Assembly (NCBI GenBank): GCA_963753685.1
Contig: CAVWDE010000014.1
Coordinates: 72,694 to 136,693 of the forward strand
Source: DATAOG01 sp963753685
GTDB taxonomy: Bacteria > Pseudomonadota > Alphaproteobacteria > Geminicoccales > Geminicoccaceae
Reading direction: 5' to 3'
Length of the DNA stretch: 64,000 bases
In this document: piece by piece, positions 56,438 to 64,000 of the stretch
How positions within the stretch are numbered: position 1 is the stretch's first letter
Layout of the letters: each line of letters opens with the position of its first letter
Translations under genes and position numbers: made by a program
The notes under the pieces: model-generated
The model's input: only the letters and a program-made list of their open reading frames with translations
Databases searched by the model: none
What the model was told of the DNA's origin: nothing

Positions 56438-56827
56438 GTGCCTGCTCGGGCAACCACCGGGTTGGCGCCGCGGACCGCCAGCAGCCTCCTCTTTCCACAT
56501 GGATAGAAATCAGTGAGTTGGTCGGGAAAATCCAAACAACCCGCAACCAATAGCCGTCGCGAGAACACGAGACCTGGTTCTGCCCCTCGCGTCAAACCCC
56601 ACCACGCCTCAACACGGCGAGCGCCTGGGAACGGTCAGCGAGCCTCGGCCACAGATTCCCCGACAGGACGCCGCGATCGACCGGTCCTGCTGCAGAGGCA
56701 CGGTCAAGCTCCAGACCGTGCAACGTCATTGACAAGGTAAGTCGAGGTTCCTTTCATCTGCGATCTGTCCGAAAGCCCCGATGGCCAATGGTTGCATACT
56801 TTGTGCAACGAACATGGGGAGGATGCC
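56438..56827 (+). other. Intergenic region of 390 bp before the MmgE/PrpD gene
   Basis: I see no credible gene here: an open frame at 56513-56740 lacks family features. The composition is noticeably less GC-rich than its surroundings. A TTGACA occurs at about 56729 and an inverted repeat just before the next gene, so this is probably the regulatory region of the MmgE/PrpD gene. Confidence 0.4.
56791..56809 (+). promoter_or_regulatory. Inverted repeat GTTGCA-N7-TGCAAC, possible operator
   Basis: A perfect 6-bp dyad with a 7-bp spacer ends 18 bp upstream of the GTG at 56828. Its position next to the ribosome site suits a repressor site; the regulator is not identified in the window. Confidence 0.4.
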
Positions 56828-58222
56828 GTGCAATTGGAGGAACAGATCGCCGAACGCGTTTCCGGATTTGCCTACGATCGCATCGACGCCGATCTTCTCC
56901 ACCTGCTCAAGCGAAACGTCGTCGACAGCTACGCCGGCATCTGCGGGTCCCTCAAGGACAAGACGATGCTGGCGAACTTCGATCGTCTCGCCGCGGGCCC
57001 GGCGTCGGCCAGGACCTCGACGTCTGGGGTATCGGCCGGAAGGCCGCCTACCTGGACGCATTCTTCATGAATACGGTTCTTGCCCGCCGCAGCGATCTGC
57101 TCAACACCTACATTCCCCCCAACGGGATGGGCGGGGCACATCCCTCCGATAACGTCGCTCTGGTCCTGACGCTGGCGGACTGGTGGGATGGACGGCCGCG
57201 CTGTCCTGACCTCCATCCATACCGCGTTTTACCTTTCGGCGGCCTTCGCCACCTACTACGACCCGGAATCGGCCAGATACGATCACGACGCCGCCGCGAC
57301 GCTCTACACGGCGCTGATTATCGGCCACGCCATGGGAATGGCCCGCGACCAGCTCGTGTCGGTCCAGCGCATTGCAGGCAGCTTTGGACTTGACACCAAT
57401 CAGACGGCGGTCGGGGAGGTCACCGATTGGAAGCACTGCACCTACGCCTCCTGTGTGCTGCGCGGCCTGGAGGCGGTCAAGCTGGCGCGCTCCGGCTTCG
57501 AGGCGGCCTCCGAGATCTACAAAGGGGCCGCGGGCATCAACCGGTTCTTTCCGCATGCCGAAGCGTCTCGACCCGCCGCCGGCGCTCGAGCGGATCATCT
57601 TCAAGCGGTGGCCGGCGCTGGTCTTCTGCAGACCCCGATCGACGTCGCGATCGACATCGCGGCGCAGGTCCCCGACAAGAATGCGATCCGGTCGATCTCG
57701 GTGAAGACCTACGCGGTCCCGCCAGGAACGGTGCCACGGCTGCTGCCTGGCATCCGACGGCCCGCGCCGGGCGGACGCACTCGATCCCCTACTGCGTTGC
57801 GACGGCGCTGCTCAAGCCGGCGCTCGCGTATGAGGACTTCGACGAGCCACGTGCGTCCGATCCGGCCCTGACATCGTTGATGGCGAAGATCGCCGTTGCC
57901 GAGGATCCCGGGCTGAGCAAGGCCTACCCGGGGAAATCCGGCTGCACGATCGAGGTGTCCCTGGCGGACGGCTCGACGGTGCGGGAATCGAGGGACTATC
58001 CCAAAGGCGATCCTGCCGATCCGCTTTCGGACTCCGAGATCGAAGACAAGTTCCGACAGTATTTCTTTTTCGCGGAGAGCCCTGCCGAAGCCGGAGCCGT
58101 CATCGACCGGCTCTGGACGCTCGACCGGCAGACCGATCTCGACTTGGCTGACCCGGCCATTGAAGCGGCGCATGGACGAGGTCACGGCACCGCAAGCAGC
58201 GCCGGGGATGACACCGTGCTGA
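56828..58222 (+). pseudogene. MmgE/PrpD family protein, several frameshifts
   Basis: This is a 2-methylcitrate dehydratase-like fold protein of about 465 codons. GTG 56828 with GGAGG opens EEQIAERVSGFAYDRIDADL and LKRNVVDSYAGICGSL. In other frames follow LDVWGIGRKAAYLDAFFMNT, GGAHPSDNVALVLTLAD, SIHTAFYLSAAFATYYDPES with YTALIIGHAMGMARDQL, WKHCTYASCVLRGLEAVKLA, LERIIFKRWPALVF, THSIPYCVATALLKPALAYE and a C-terminal KFRQYFFFAESPAEAGAVID. At least five breaks are needed (near 57000, 57190, 57555-57570, 57630, 57725-57770, 58145). The THSIPY and aromatic HCTYASC blocks are family landmarks. Paralogs act on various carboxylates, so propionate metabolism is not assured. Confidence 0.8.
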
Positions 58223-58321
58223 TGACTCTGGAACCGGCAACAACCCCGGCCACAGCGGGATTCACGAGATCGTGCACGTGAAGGATGGGGGCGGCCGCCT
58301 CGTCGACGGGCGGCGCCATCG

Positions 58322-59409
58322 TCACGGCTCGCGCCACGTGCCGGTCCGGTAGAAGCGCTCCAGGGTTTCGCGATGGGCCGCCGGGTCGATGCCGTTCCGC
58401 TCGAGCCAGGCGTCGTTGTAGTAGGTGTCGGCGTAGCGATCCCCGGCATCGCAGATCAGCGTCACCACGCTGCCCGCCTCGCCCGCGGCGAGCATCTCGG
58501 CGACGAGCTCAGCGCGCCCCAGAGGTTGGTCCCGGTGGAGCCGCCGACGCTGCGGCCGAACAGCGCGCGCAGGACGCGCATCGCCGCCATCGAGGCGGCA
58601 TCGGGCACCTGCGATCATGCGGTCGACGACGCCCGGCGACGAACGACGGCTCGACCCGCGGGCGGCCGATGCCCTCGATGCGCGACGGCCGGTCGGTCGC
58701 AGGTCGACGTCGCGTCGCCGGTGCCATGGCAGTCGAAGAAGACCGAGTCGCTCCGGGTCGACGACGCACAGCCGGGTGTCGTGCCGGCGGTAGCGGATGT
58801 AGCGGCCGATCGTCGCCGAGGTGCCGCCGGTGCCGGCGCCGCACCACGATCCACGCGGGGACCGGGTGGCGCTCCAGGGCCATCTGGCTGAAGATCGACT
58901 CGGCGATGTTGTTGTTGCCCCGCCAGTCGGTCGCCCGCTCGGCGTAGGTGAACTGGTCCATGTAGTGGCCGCCGGTCTCGGCGCGCGAGCCGCTGCGGCC
59001 TCGGCGTAGATCTCGCCGGGCGGTCGACCAAATGGCACGTGGCCGCCGTAGAACTCGATCAGCGGCGATCTTCTCGGCGCTCGTGGAGCGCGGCATCACG
59101 GCGACGAACGGCAGGCCGAGCAGCCGGGCGAAGTAGGCCTCGCGAGACCGCGGTGGAGCCGCTCGAGGCCTCGATCGACGTCGTGCCCTCGCCGATCCAG
59201 CCGTTGCACAGGGCGTAGAGGAACAGCGAGCGCGCCAGCCGGTGCTTGAGGCTGCCGGTGGGATGGGTCGACTCGTCCTTGAGGTAGAGCCGGACCTCCG
59301 GCACCGCAGGAACGTCGAACCGGAACAGATGCGTGTCCGCCGATCTGGTGAAGTCGGTCTCGATCCGGCGAATCGCTTCCTTGAGCCAGTCGCGCGCTGT
59401 CTCGGCCAT
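58322..59409 (-). pseudogene. PLP-dependent cysteine synthase family protein, several frameshifts
   Basis: This fold-type II PLP enzyme of about 360 codons resembles cysteine synthase or cystathionine beta-synthase. ATG 59409 opens AETARDWLKEAIRRIETDF. The PLP lysine is in THPTGSLKHRLARSL near residue 52 and the SSGSTAVS substrate loop follows. Breaks occur after this loop (near 59142), near 59065 (an extra G before CTGATC), and at several points in 58500-59040. Other blocks found out of frame are YFARLLGLPFVAVMPRSTSA, QFTYAERATDWRGNNNIAES, GAGTGGTSATIGRYI, GIGRPRVEPSF and the C-terminal GDRYADTYYNDAWLERNGID. The text is well preserved between breaks. Confidence 0.8.
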
Positions 59410-59540
59410 GGGCGGCATCCCCCGATGCATGGGGTCGAAGTATGGGCTGAGGATTCCCTTCGGGTCGACAGACTATCGGTCCACACGCCGCCGATCCATC
59501 CAGAGACGCCGAGGCAATGATCGCGCGCGGCAGGAGTCGA

Positions 59541-59915
59541 GCGGAGCGTGCGAATTTCGATCCCGACGTCCAGGCCGCCCAGGTGCGATCCGCGGTCATC
59601 GCAGGCGCACCGCGGGCTCGCGCCAGCGCGAGGCAGGCCCGGTCGCCGAGCGACAGCCCCCGAGCGCCGGTCACGCCGCGCAGGTCGCCCGCGATCCTGG
59701 CCTGGGCGGCGTCGAAATCGATCACGCTCAGATCCAGGTCGACCAACCACGACCACGCGCTCTCGGCGGGCGTCCGCGTTCGACCAGCTTCGCCTGCACC
59801 TCCGACAGATTGACGGCGCTGATCGCGGCCTCATCGAGCACCTCGACCACCTCTGCCCCTGGCTCCTCGCGCAGCACCGCCATCAGCGCCGAGGCGTCAG
59901 CACGATCTCACTCAC
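59541..59915 (-). pseudogene. PIN-domain toxin (VapC-like), frameshifted
   Basis: GTG 59915, overlapping the AbrB stop by 8 bp, opens SEIVL, and after one missing G the text continues DASALMAVLREEPGAEVVEV with the first catalytic Asp and Glu. SAVNLSEVQAKLVERG follows. Another missing G precedes ESAWSWLVDLDLSVIDFDAA, and RGLSLGDRACLALARARGAP (Asp) and MTADRTWA (Asp) complete the catalytic set. A third missing base precedes LDVGIEIRTLR. All four acidic residues are thus present but in three frames. The left end is approximate because the stop cannot be placed. Confidence 0.75.
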
Positions 59916-60156
59916 GTTCGGCTTCCCGACGCCGGTGGTCTATCAGGCTCTGGGTCAGGTCCTCGTCGCTCGGAACGTAGCGGCGGATCATCCGCCGCGC
60001 GCGGGCGAGCGCCTGGCGCCGGGTCGAGAGCCGCAGCTCGCCGTTCTCGACGCGCATGATCAGCTCGTCGCCGGGTCGCAGGTCGAGCGCCCTGCGTACC
60101 GCCGCCGGGACCACGATACGACCGTTGGCGTTAAGTTTGGCCTTGGCCTGCAGCAT
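59908..60156 (-). CDS. AbrB/MazE-type antitoxin
   Basis: This 82-residue protein has an N-terminal AbrB hairpin domain, LNANGRIVVPAAVRRALDLR followed by PGDELIMRVENGELRL. A basic Ala/Arg helix and the acidic tail PSDEDLTQSLIDHRRREAERE would wrap the toxin. It overlaps the PIN gene by 8 bp and lies 106 bp downstream of SBP array B. It is clearly different in sequence from the AbrB protein at 26122-26382. Confidence 0.88.
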   Translation of the reverse strand: MLQAKAKLNANGRIVVPAAVRRALDLRPGDELIMRVENGELRLSTRRQALARARRMIRRYVPSDEDLTQSLIDHRRREAERE

Positions 60157-60262
60157 CGGTCACATTGCCTAGATCTGTCCATATCCGATACAATATGTCA
60201 TTCGAAGTCAGATGGGCAACAATTCGGCGGAGCGCCCAATTCGGCATCGGGTCGATAAGAAG

Positions 60263-61605
60263 CTACTCCGCCAGGATCTGCTTGATGCGGGCGATCGCCT
60301 CGTCGACCGCCTGCTCGGGGCTGATGCCCTCGGCGGCGACGCGATGGACGGCCTTGCCCCAGACGTTCTCTTCATAGATCCGGTCCGACTGCCACTCGTG
60401 GTCGCGAACGTTCATGTTCATCAGGTGTTGCCGGGTCAGGATCTGGATGGCTGCGCGCATGCGATGCGGGTCGCCCGGGTCGAGCCAGAACGGCTGCTCG
60501 ACCAGCTTGCGCATCGGCGGCATCAGGCGGTCGCCGGCGAAATCCAGCCAGTGGGCAAGCCAGCCCTCCTCGGCGAGAAAGCGAACGAAGTCCTCGGCGA
60601 GCGCCGGGTTCCTGCCTGCCTCGAAGACCACGGCCTGCCGGATTCCACCGTCGATGAACAGCGGCTGGCCGTTGGCGCCGTCGGGCCAGTCGATGGTCGC
60701 AGCATTCTTGTAGTAGTCGTCCGGACGCGCGGTGCGCAGTGCGCCCGGGATTGAGAGCGTCGTGTTCACCGTCATCACGACGGTCTGGGCGAGGAACGCC
60801 TTGTTGTTGTCGATGTTGGTCCAGTTCACCAACTCGGGCGGCGTGCAGCCCCTGCGCCAGATCGCCGTGTAGGCCTCCAGCGCCTTGATGATCCCGCCCG
60901 CACCGCGGGATCGTCGACTTGGGTTCGGTGGTCGAGGTCGAACCAGGGCGTACCATAAGCGAGCTGAAACTGAAGCAGCTGGTCGTCGGTGTCGTTAGCC
61001 ACGGCGGACATCGGGAGGCCAACGGCCCAGATGTCGTCACGGCCCAGCGCCTTGCGTACGGCGGGTTGCACTTGATCGCACCAGAACGACCAGAAGGCCT
61101 CCCACCCAGTCGGAATGTCGGCGAGGGTCAATCCGACCCGCTCCAGGAGGCTGTTCCAGGCATGGATGTGGTTGGAGTACCGGCCCATCGGGAGGGCATA
61201 GAGGCCGCGCCGGCCGGTCTTGCCGTCGAGCAAGGTGGACACTTCGATCGTGTCGCCGTCGAACAGGTCGAGGGCCGGGCCCAGGACGCCCTCGAGGTCG
61301 ACCAGCCGGTCCTCATAAGCCCACTGGGCAGCCCAGCGTTCGCTGGTGGCGCCAAACAGGAAGTCAGGCGGCGCCCCCGCCTGAAGGGCGCTCGCGGCCT
61401 TCTTCATAATCTCATCCTGTGCGGGTTGGACGAGCTCGACCTGCTTGCCGGTCTTCCGCTCGAAGGCGGCGATGATCTCCCGGACCGCCGCGTCCTCCTG
61501 GGGATAGAACCCTTTTTCCCACCACACCACGAGGTCGGCGGCCCGCGCGCCGGGCGGCGCGAGGAGCAGTGCCGAGGCGAGCAGAGCCGGGACGAGCCAC
61601 CGCAT
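60263..61605 (-). pseudogene. Extracellular solute-binding protein, array B copy 1 (one frameshift)
   Basis: This family-1 SBP of about 448 codons has a signal peptide (VPALLASALLLAPPGARAA) and mature start DLVVWWEKGFYPQEDAAVR. The N-terminal 238 residues run to VDDPAVRAG. Near 60895 one base is missing from a G run (expected GGGATCATCAAG), and LVNWTNIDNNKAFLAQTVVM continues in the next frame to the shared tail DEAIARIKQILAE. By eye it is closer to array B copy 2 than to array A, for example NTTLSIPGALR against NNTLSIPNQLK. Confidence 0.85.
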
Positions 61606-61611
61606 GCGCTT

Positions 61612-62969
61612 TTACTCCGCCAGGATCTGCTTGATCCGCGCGATTGCCTCGTCGACCCCCTGCTCGGGGCTGATGCCCTCGACGGCGACGCGGTGGACGG
61701 CGTCTTCCCAGACGTGGTGCTGGAAGACGCGCGTGAGGCGCCAGTCCCGGTTCGTGACCAGGAAGGGATCGTAGCGCGGCCGATCGAGCACCTGGATGGC
61801 CGAGCGCATGCGGTGCGGATCGCTCGGGTCGAGCCAGAACGGGCTGTCGATCAGCTTCGTCATCGGCGGGAGGAAGCGGTCGCCGGCGAAGCTCAGCCAG
61901 TGCTCGCGCCAGGCACCCCCGATCAAGAAGCGGACGAACGCCCGGGCCGTGTCGGCGTGGCCGCCGGCGGCAAACACGGCGGCACGCGTCAACGATCCAT
62001 AGATCGGAAGCGGCCGGCCGTCGCGGTCGCTCGGCCAGTCGATCGTCGCCGCGTTGTCGTGATAGTCGGCGGGTCGCGTCGCCTTGAGCTGGTTGGGGAT
62101 CGATAGCGTGTTGTTGATCGTCATGACCACCCTCTGTTCGAGGAAGGCCTGGTTGTTGCCGCTGTCCGTCCAGTCGACCGAGTTGGGCGGCGTGCAGCCC
62201 TTGCGCCAGATCGCCGTGTAGCTGTCGAGCGCCTGGATCATCCCGGCCCGCACCGCCGGGTCGTCGACCTGGAGGCGGCCGTCGCTGCTCGCCACGGCGT
62301 GCCGTAGGCGAGCTGGAATTCGGTGTAGTTGATCCGCGTGTCGACGGAGCCAGCCGACATGGTCAGCCCGGTTCCCCAGATGTCGTCGCGACCGAGGGCC
62401 TTCCGGATCGCCGGCTGCGCCCGGTCGCACCAGAACGACCAGAAGGCATCCCACCCCGTCGGAACGTCGTTCAGCGTCAGGCCCGCCTGCTTCAGCAGGC
62501 TCTGCCAGACGTGAACGTGCGTGGTGTCGCGGGCCATCGGCAGAGCATAAAGGGCGGTCCGGCCGTCACGGCCGTTGCGTAGCGTTGAGAGCTCGAGGGT
62601 ATCGGCGTCGAACAGGTCGTTGCGCGCGCCGATCGCATCGGTGAGGTCGACCAGCCGGCCCTCTTCCGCCCAGCGCGCGATCTGATTCGAGGCAACCTGG
62701 CCGAACAGGAAATCGGGCGGTCGCCCGGCATCGATCGCCGCCTGGACCTCGACCGTCTGCTGGTCGAGGTGGCGGCCGTTTCGGACCAACTCGACCTGCT
62801 TGCCGGTTTTCTGCTCGAAGGCGGCGACGATCTCCCTGACCGCCGCGTCCTCCTGCGGATAAAACCCCTGCTCCCACCAGACCACGAGGTCGGCCGCGCG
62901 GGCGGCGGGCGGCGCCAGGAGCAGTGCCGAGGCGACCAGAGCCGTGACGAGCCGTTGCGTGGCCGTCAC
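61612..62969 (-). pseudogene. Extracellular solute-binding protein, array B copy 2 (one frameshift)
   Basis: GTG 62969, overlapping the stop of copy 3 (GTGA), opens a signal peptide (LVTALVASALLLAPPAARAA) and DLVVWWEQGFYPQEDAAVR. The frame breaks near 62294: QLAYGTPW is followed by ASSDGRLQVDDPAVRAGMIQ only after one base is restored. The second half is intact to GVDEAIARIKQILAE. Trp-rich segments WDAFWSFWCDRAQPAIRKAL and the VDWTDSGNNQAF region align with the other copies. Confidence 0.85.
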
Positions 62970-64000
62970 TCCGCCAGGATCTGCTTGATCCGGGCGATCG
63001 CCTCGTCGACCGCCTGCGCGGGGGTGATGCCCTCGGCGACGACGCGGTGGGCGGCCTTGCTCCAGACGTGCTCTGTCCGAACGAGGCTGTGGCGCCAGTC
63101 GCCCGAGACCGTGGCGTAGTTGTATTGCGTGGGCCGCGAGGCGACCTGCATCACCGCGGCCATGCGGTGCGGATCGCTCGTATCGAGCCAGAACGGCGCC
63201 TCGAGCAGCTTCGGCATCGGCGGCAGCATGCGCTCGCCCGCGAAGTCGAGATAATGCGCGAGCCAGCCCTCGGCCACGAGAAAACGGACGAAGTCCTTGG
63301 CGGTGGTGGTGTGGCCACCGTCCTTGAAGACCGCGGCGGCATGGAAGAAGCCTTCGATCGGAAAGGCCGCGCCGTCCGGGCCGAGCGGCCACTCGATCGT
63401 GGCCGTGTTCTCGTAATAGTCCTTCGGATGCTCGCGCTTCAGCGCGTTGGGAATCGAAAGCGTGTCGTTCACGGTCATGACGACCACCTGCGTTAGGAAC
63501 GCGTTGTTGTTGCCGTAGCCGTCCCACGTCACCGAATCGGGCGGGGTGCAGCCCTTGCGATAGATCATCGCGTAGCTGTCGACCGCCTTGATGAGCTTGC
63601 GCCGCACCTCGGGGTCGTCGATCACCAGCCGGCCGTCCCGGGTCACGTAGTCCGCCCCGTAGGCGTCGCGGAACTGTCTGATCTGATCCTCGGTATCGAA
63701 CTTGCCCGACATGTTGAGGCCGACGCCCCAGATGTCGTCGCGCCCTGTCGCCCGGCGCACGGCCGGCTGCACGCGGTCGCACCAGAAGCTCCAGAACGCC
63801 TCCCATTCCTTCGGGACACTGGCCAGCGTGAAGCCCGCGCGCTCGAGCAGGCTCTTCCAGACGTGGACGTGGTTGGAGGTACGCCCCACCGGCAGCGCAT
63901 AGAGCGCCCTTTGCTTGGTCTTCTCATCGAGCAAATCATACCAGGCGAGCGCGTCCGGATCGAACAGGTCCGAAAAGGATCCGATCGTGCCGGTGAGGTC
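62966..64000 (-). CDS. Extracellular solute-binding protein, array B copy 3 (partial)
   Basis: The C-terminal 344 residues of another paralog are present; the frame is open to the window edge (DLTGTIGSFSDLFDPDALAW), so the N-terminus and signal lie outside. It contains ALYALPVGRTSNHVHVWKSL, WEAFWSFWCDRVQPAVRRAT, TIEWPLGPDGAAFPIEG and the tail DEAIARIKQILAE. By eye it is nearer to array A copies (VTRDGRLVIDDPEVRRKLIK, RKGCTPPDSVTWDGYGNNNA) than to its neighbours in array B. More copies may lie to the right. Confidence 0.9.
   Translation of the reverse strand, partial: DLTGTIGSFSDLFDPDALAWYDLLDEKTKQRALYALPVGRTSNHVHVWKSLLERAGFTLASVPKEWEAFWSFWCDRVQPAVRRATGRDDIWGVGLNMSGKFDTEDQIRQFRDAYGADYVTRDGRLVIDDPEVRRKLIKAVDSYAMIYRKGCTPPDSVTWDGYGNNNAFLTQVVVMTVNDTLSIPNALKREHPKDYYENTATIEWPLGPDGAAFPIEGFFHAAAVFKDGGHTTTAKDFVRFLVAEGWLAHYLDFAGERMLPPMPKLLEAPFWLDTSDPHRMAAVMQVASRPTQYNYATVSGDWRHSLVRTEHVWSKAAHRVVAEGITPAQAVDEAIARIKQILAE

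Overview
The window is high-GC DNA, roughly 70% by eye, with dense genes, frequent 4-bp ATGA/GTGA overlaps and GTG/TTG starts. The order aminotransferase - ftsK - lolA, a UbiH-type hydroxylase, TRAP and ABC transporters and two AbrB-PIN toxin-antitoxin pairs suggest an environmental alphaproteobacterium, probably Rhodospirillales-like. This placement is inference. I see no rRNA, tRNA, CRISPR array, phage or insertion sequence.

Layout. 1-2719: end of a membrane-arm operon of a hydrogenase-4/complex I-like enzyme (hyfC-hyfE-hyfF, minus). 3171-6032: D-amino-acid/hydroxy-amino-acid catabolism (D-threonine aldolase-like, DadA-like, RidA). 7146-13711: sugar ABC transporter whose binding protein is an in-frame tandem duplication, followed by a cyclase-family hydrolase and an SDR. 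13920-16465: DUF2950/DUF3300 pair. 16603-18395: three unrecognised envelope genes. 18846-23329: DUF485-actP acetate uptake with a CBS/nucleotidyltransferase regulator and a DEDDh exonuclease, behind an FNR/FixK-like box. 24617-25594: lone sugar-binding protein. 25722-30553: PIN/AbrB pair and three tandem solute-binding-protein (SBP) paralogs (array A). 30712-34071: sugar-acid catabolic operon (DUF4432, SMP-30, SDR, GNAT). 34224-37014: methyltransferase, small unknown genes, a perfect CRP-type site and a CDP-alcohol phosphatidyltransferase. 37190-46705: housekeeping block (lolA, ftsK, aminotransferase, ubiH-like, RpiR regulator, paired-ExxE membrane protein, pyruvate kinase). 46702-51288: TRAP transporter plus amidase. 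51564-59409: peptide-type ABC transporter without ATPase, ferredoxin reductase, MmgE/PrpD and a cysteine synthase-like enzyme, almost all frameshifted. 59541-64000: second AbrB/PIN pair and a second array of at least three SBP paralogs (array B), running off the end.

Three things stand out. First, two arrays of orphan SBP paralogs about 30 kb apart share the same design: same strand, three or more copies, no permease or ATPase nearby, and an AbrB-PIN module about 110 bp past the last copy. Second, one binding protein carries two roughly 95% identical domains with an exact 966-bp period. Third, there are very many single-base frameshifts, densest from 52.1 to 55.3 kb and again at 56.8-59.9 kb. 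More than half of those in the 52.1-55.3 kb block can be read as one extra base placed immediately before a CTC or CTG leucine codon on the coding strand, and the same pattern appears in genes on the opposite strand. An assembly or base-calling artefact is the likeliest cause, so frameshifted genes here should not be read as proven pseudogenes.

All functions are inferred from sequence features recognised by eye; no searches were run.
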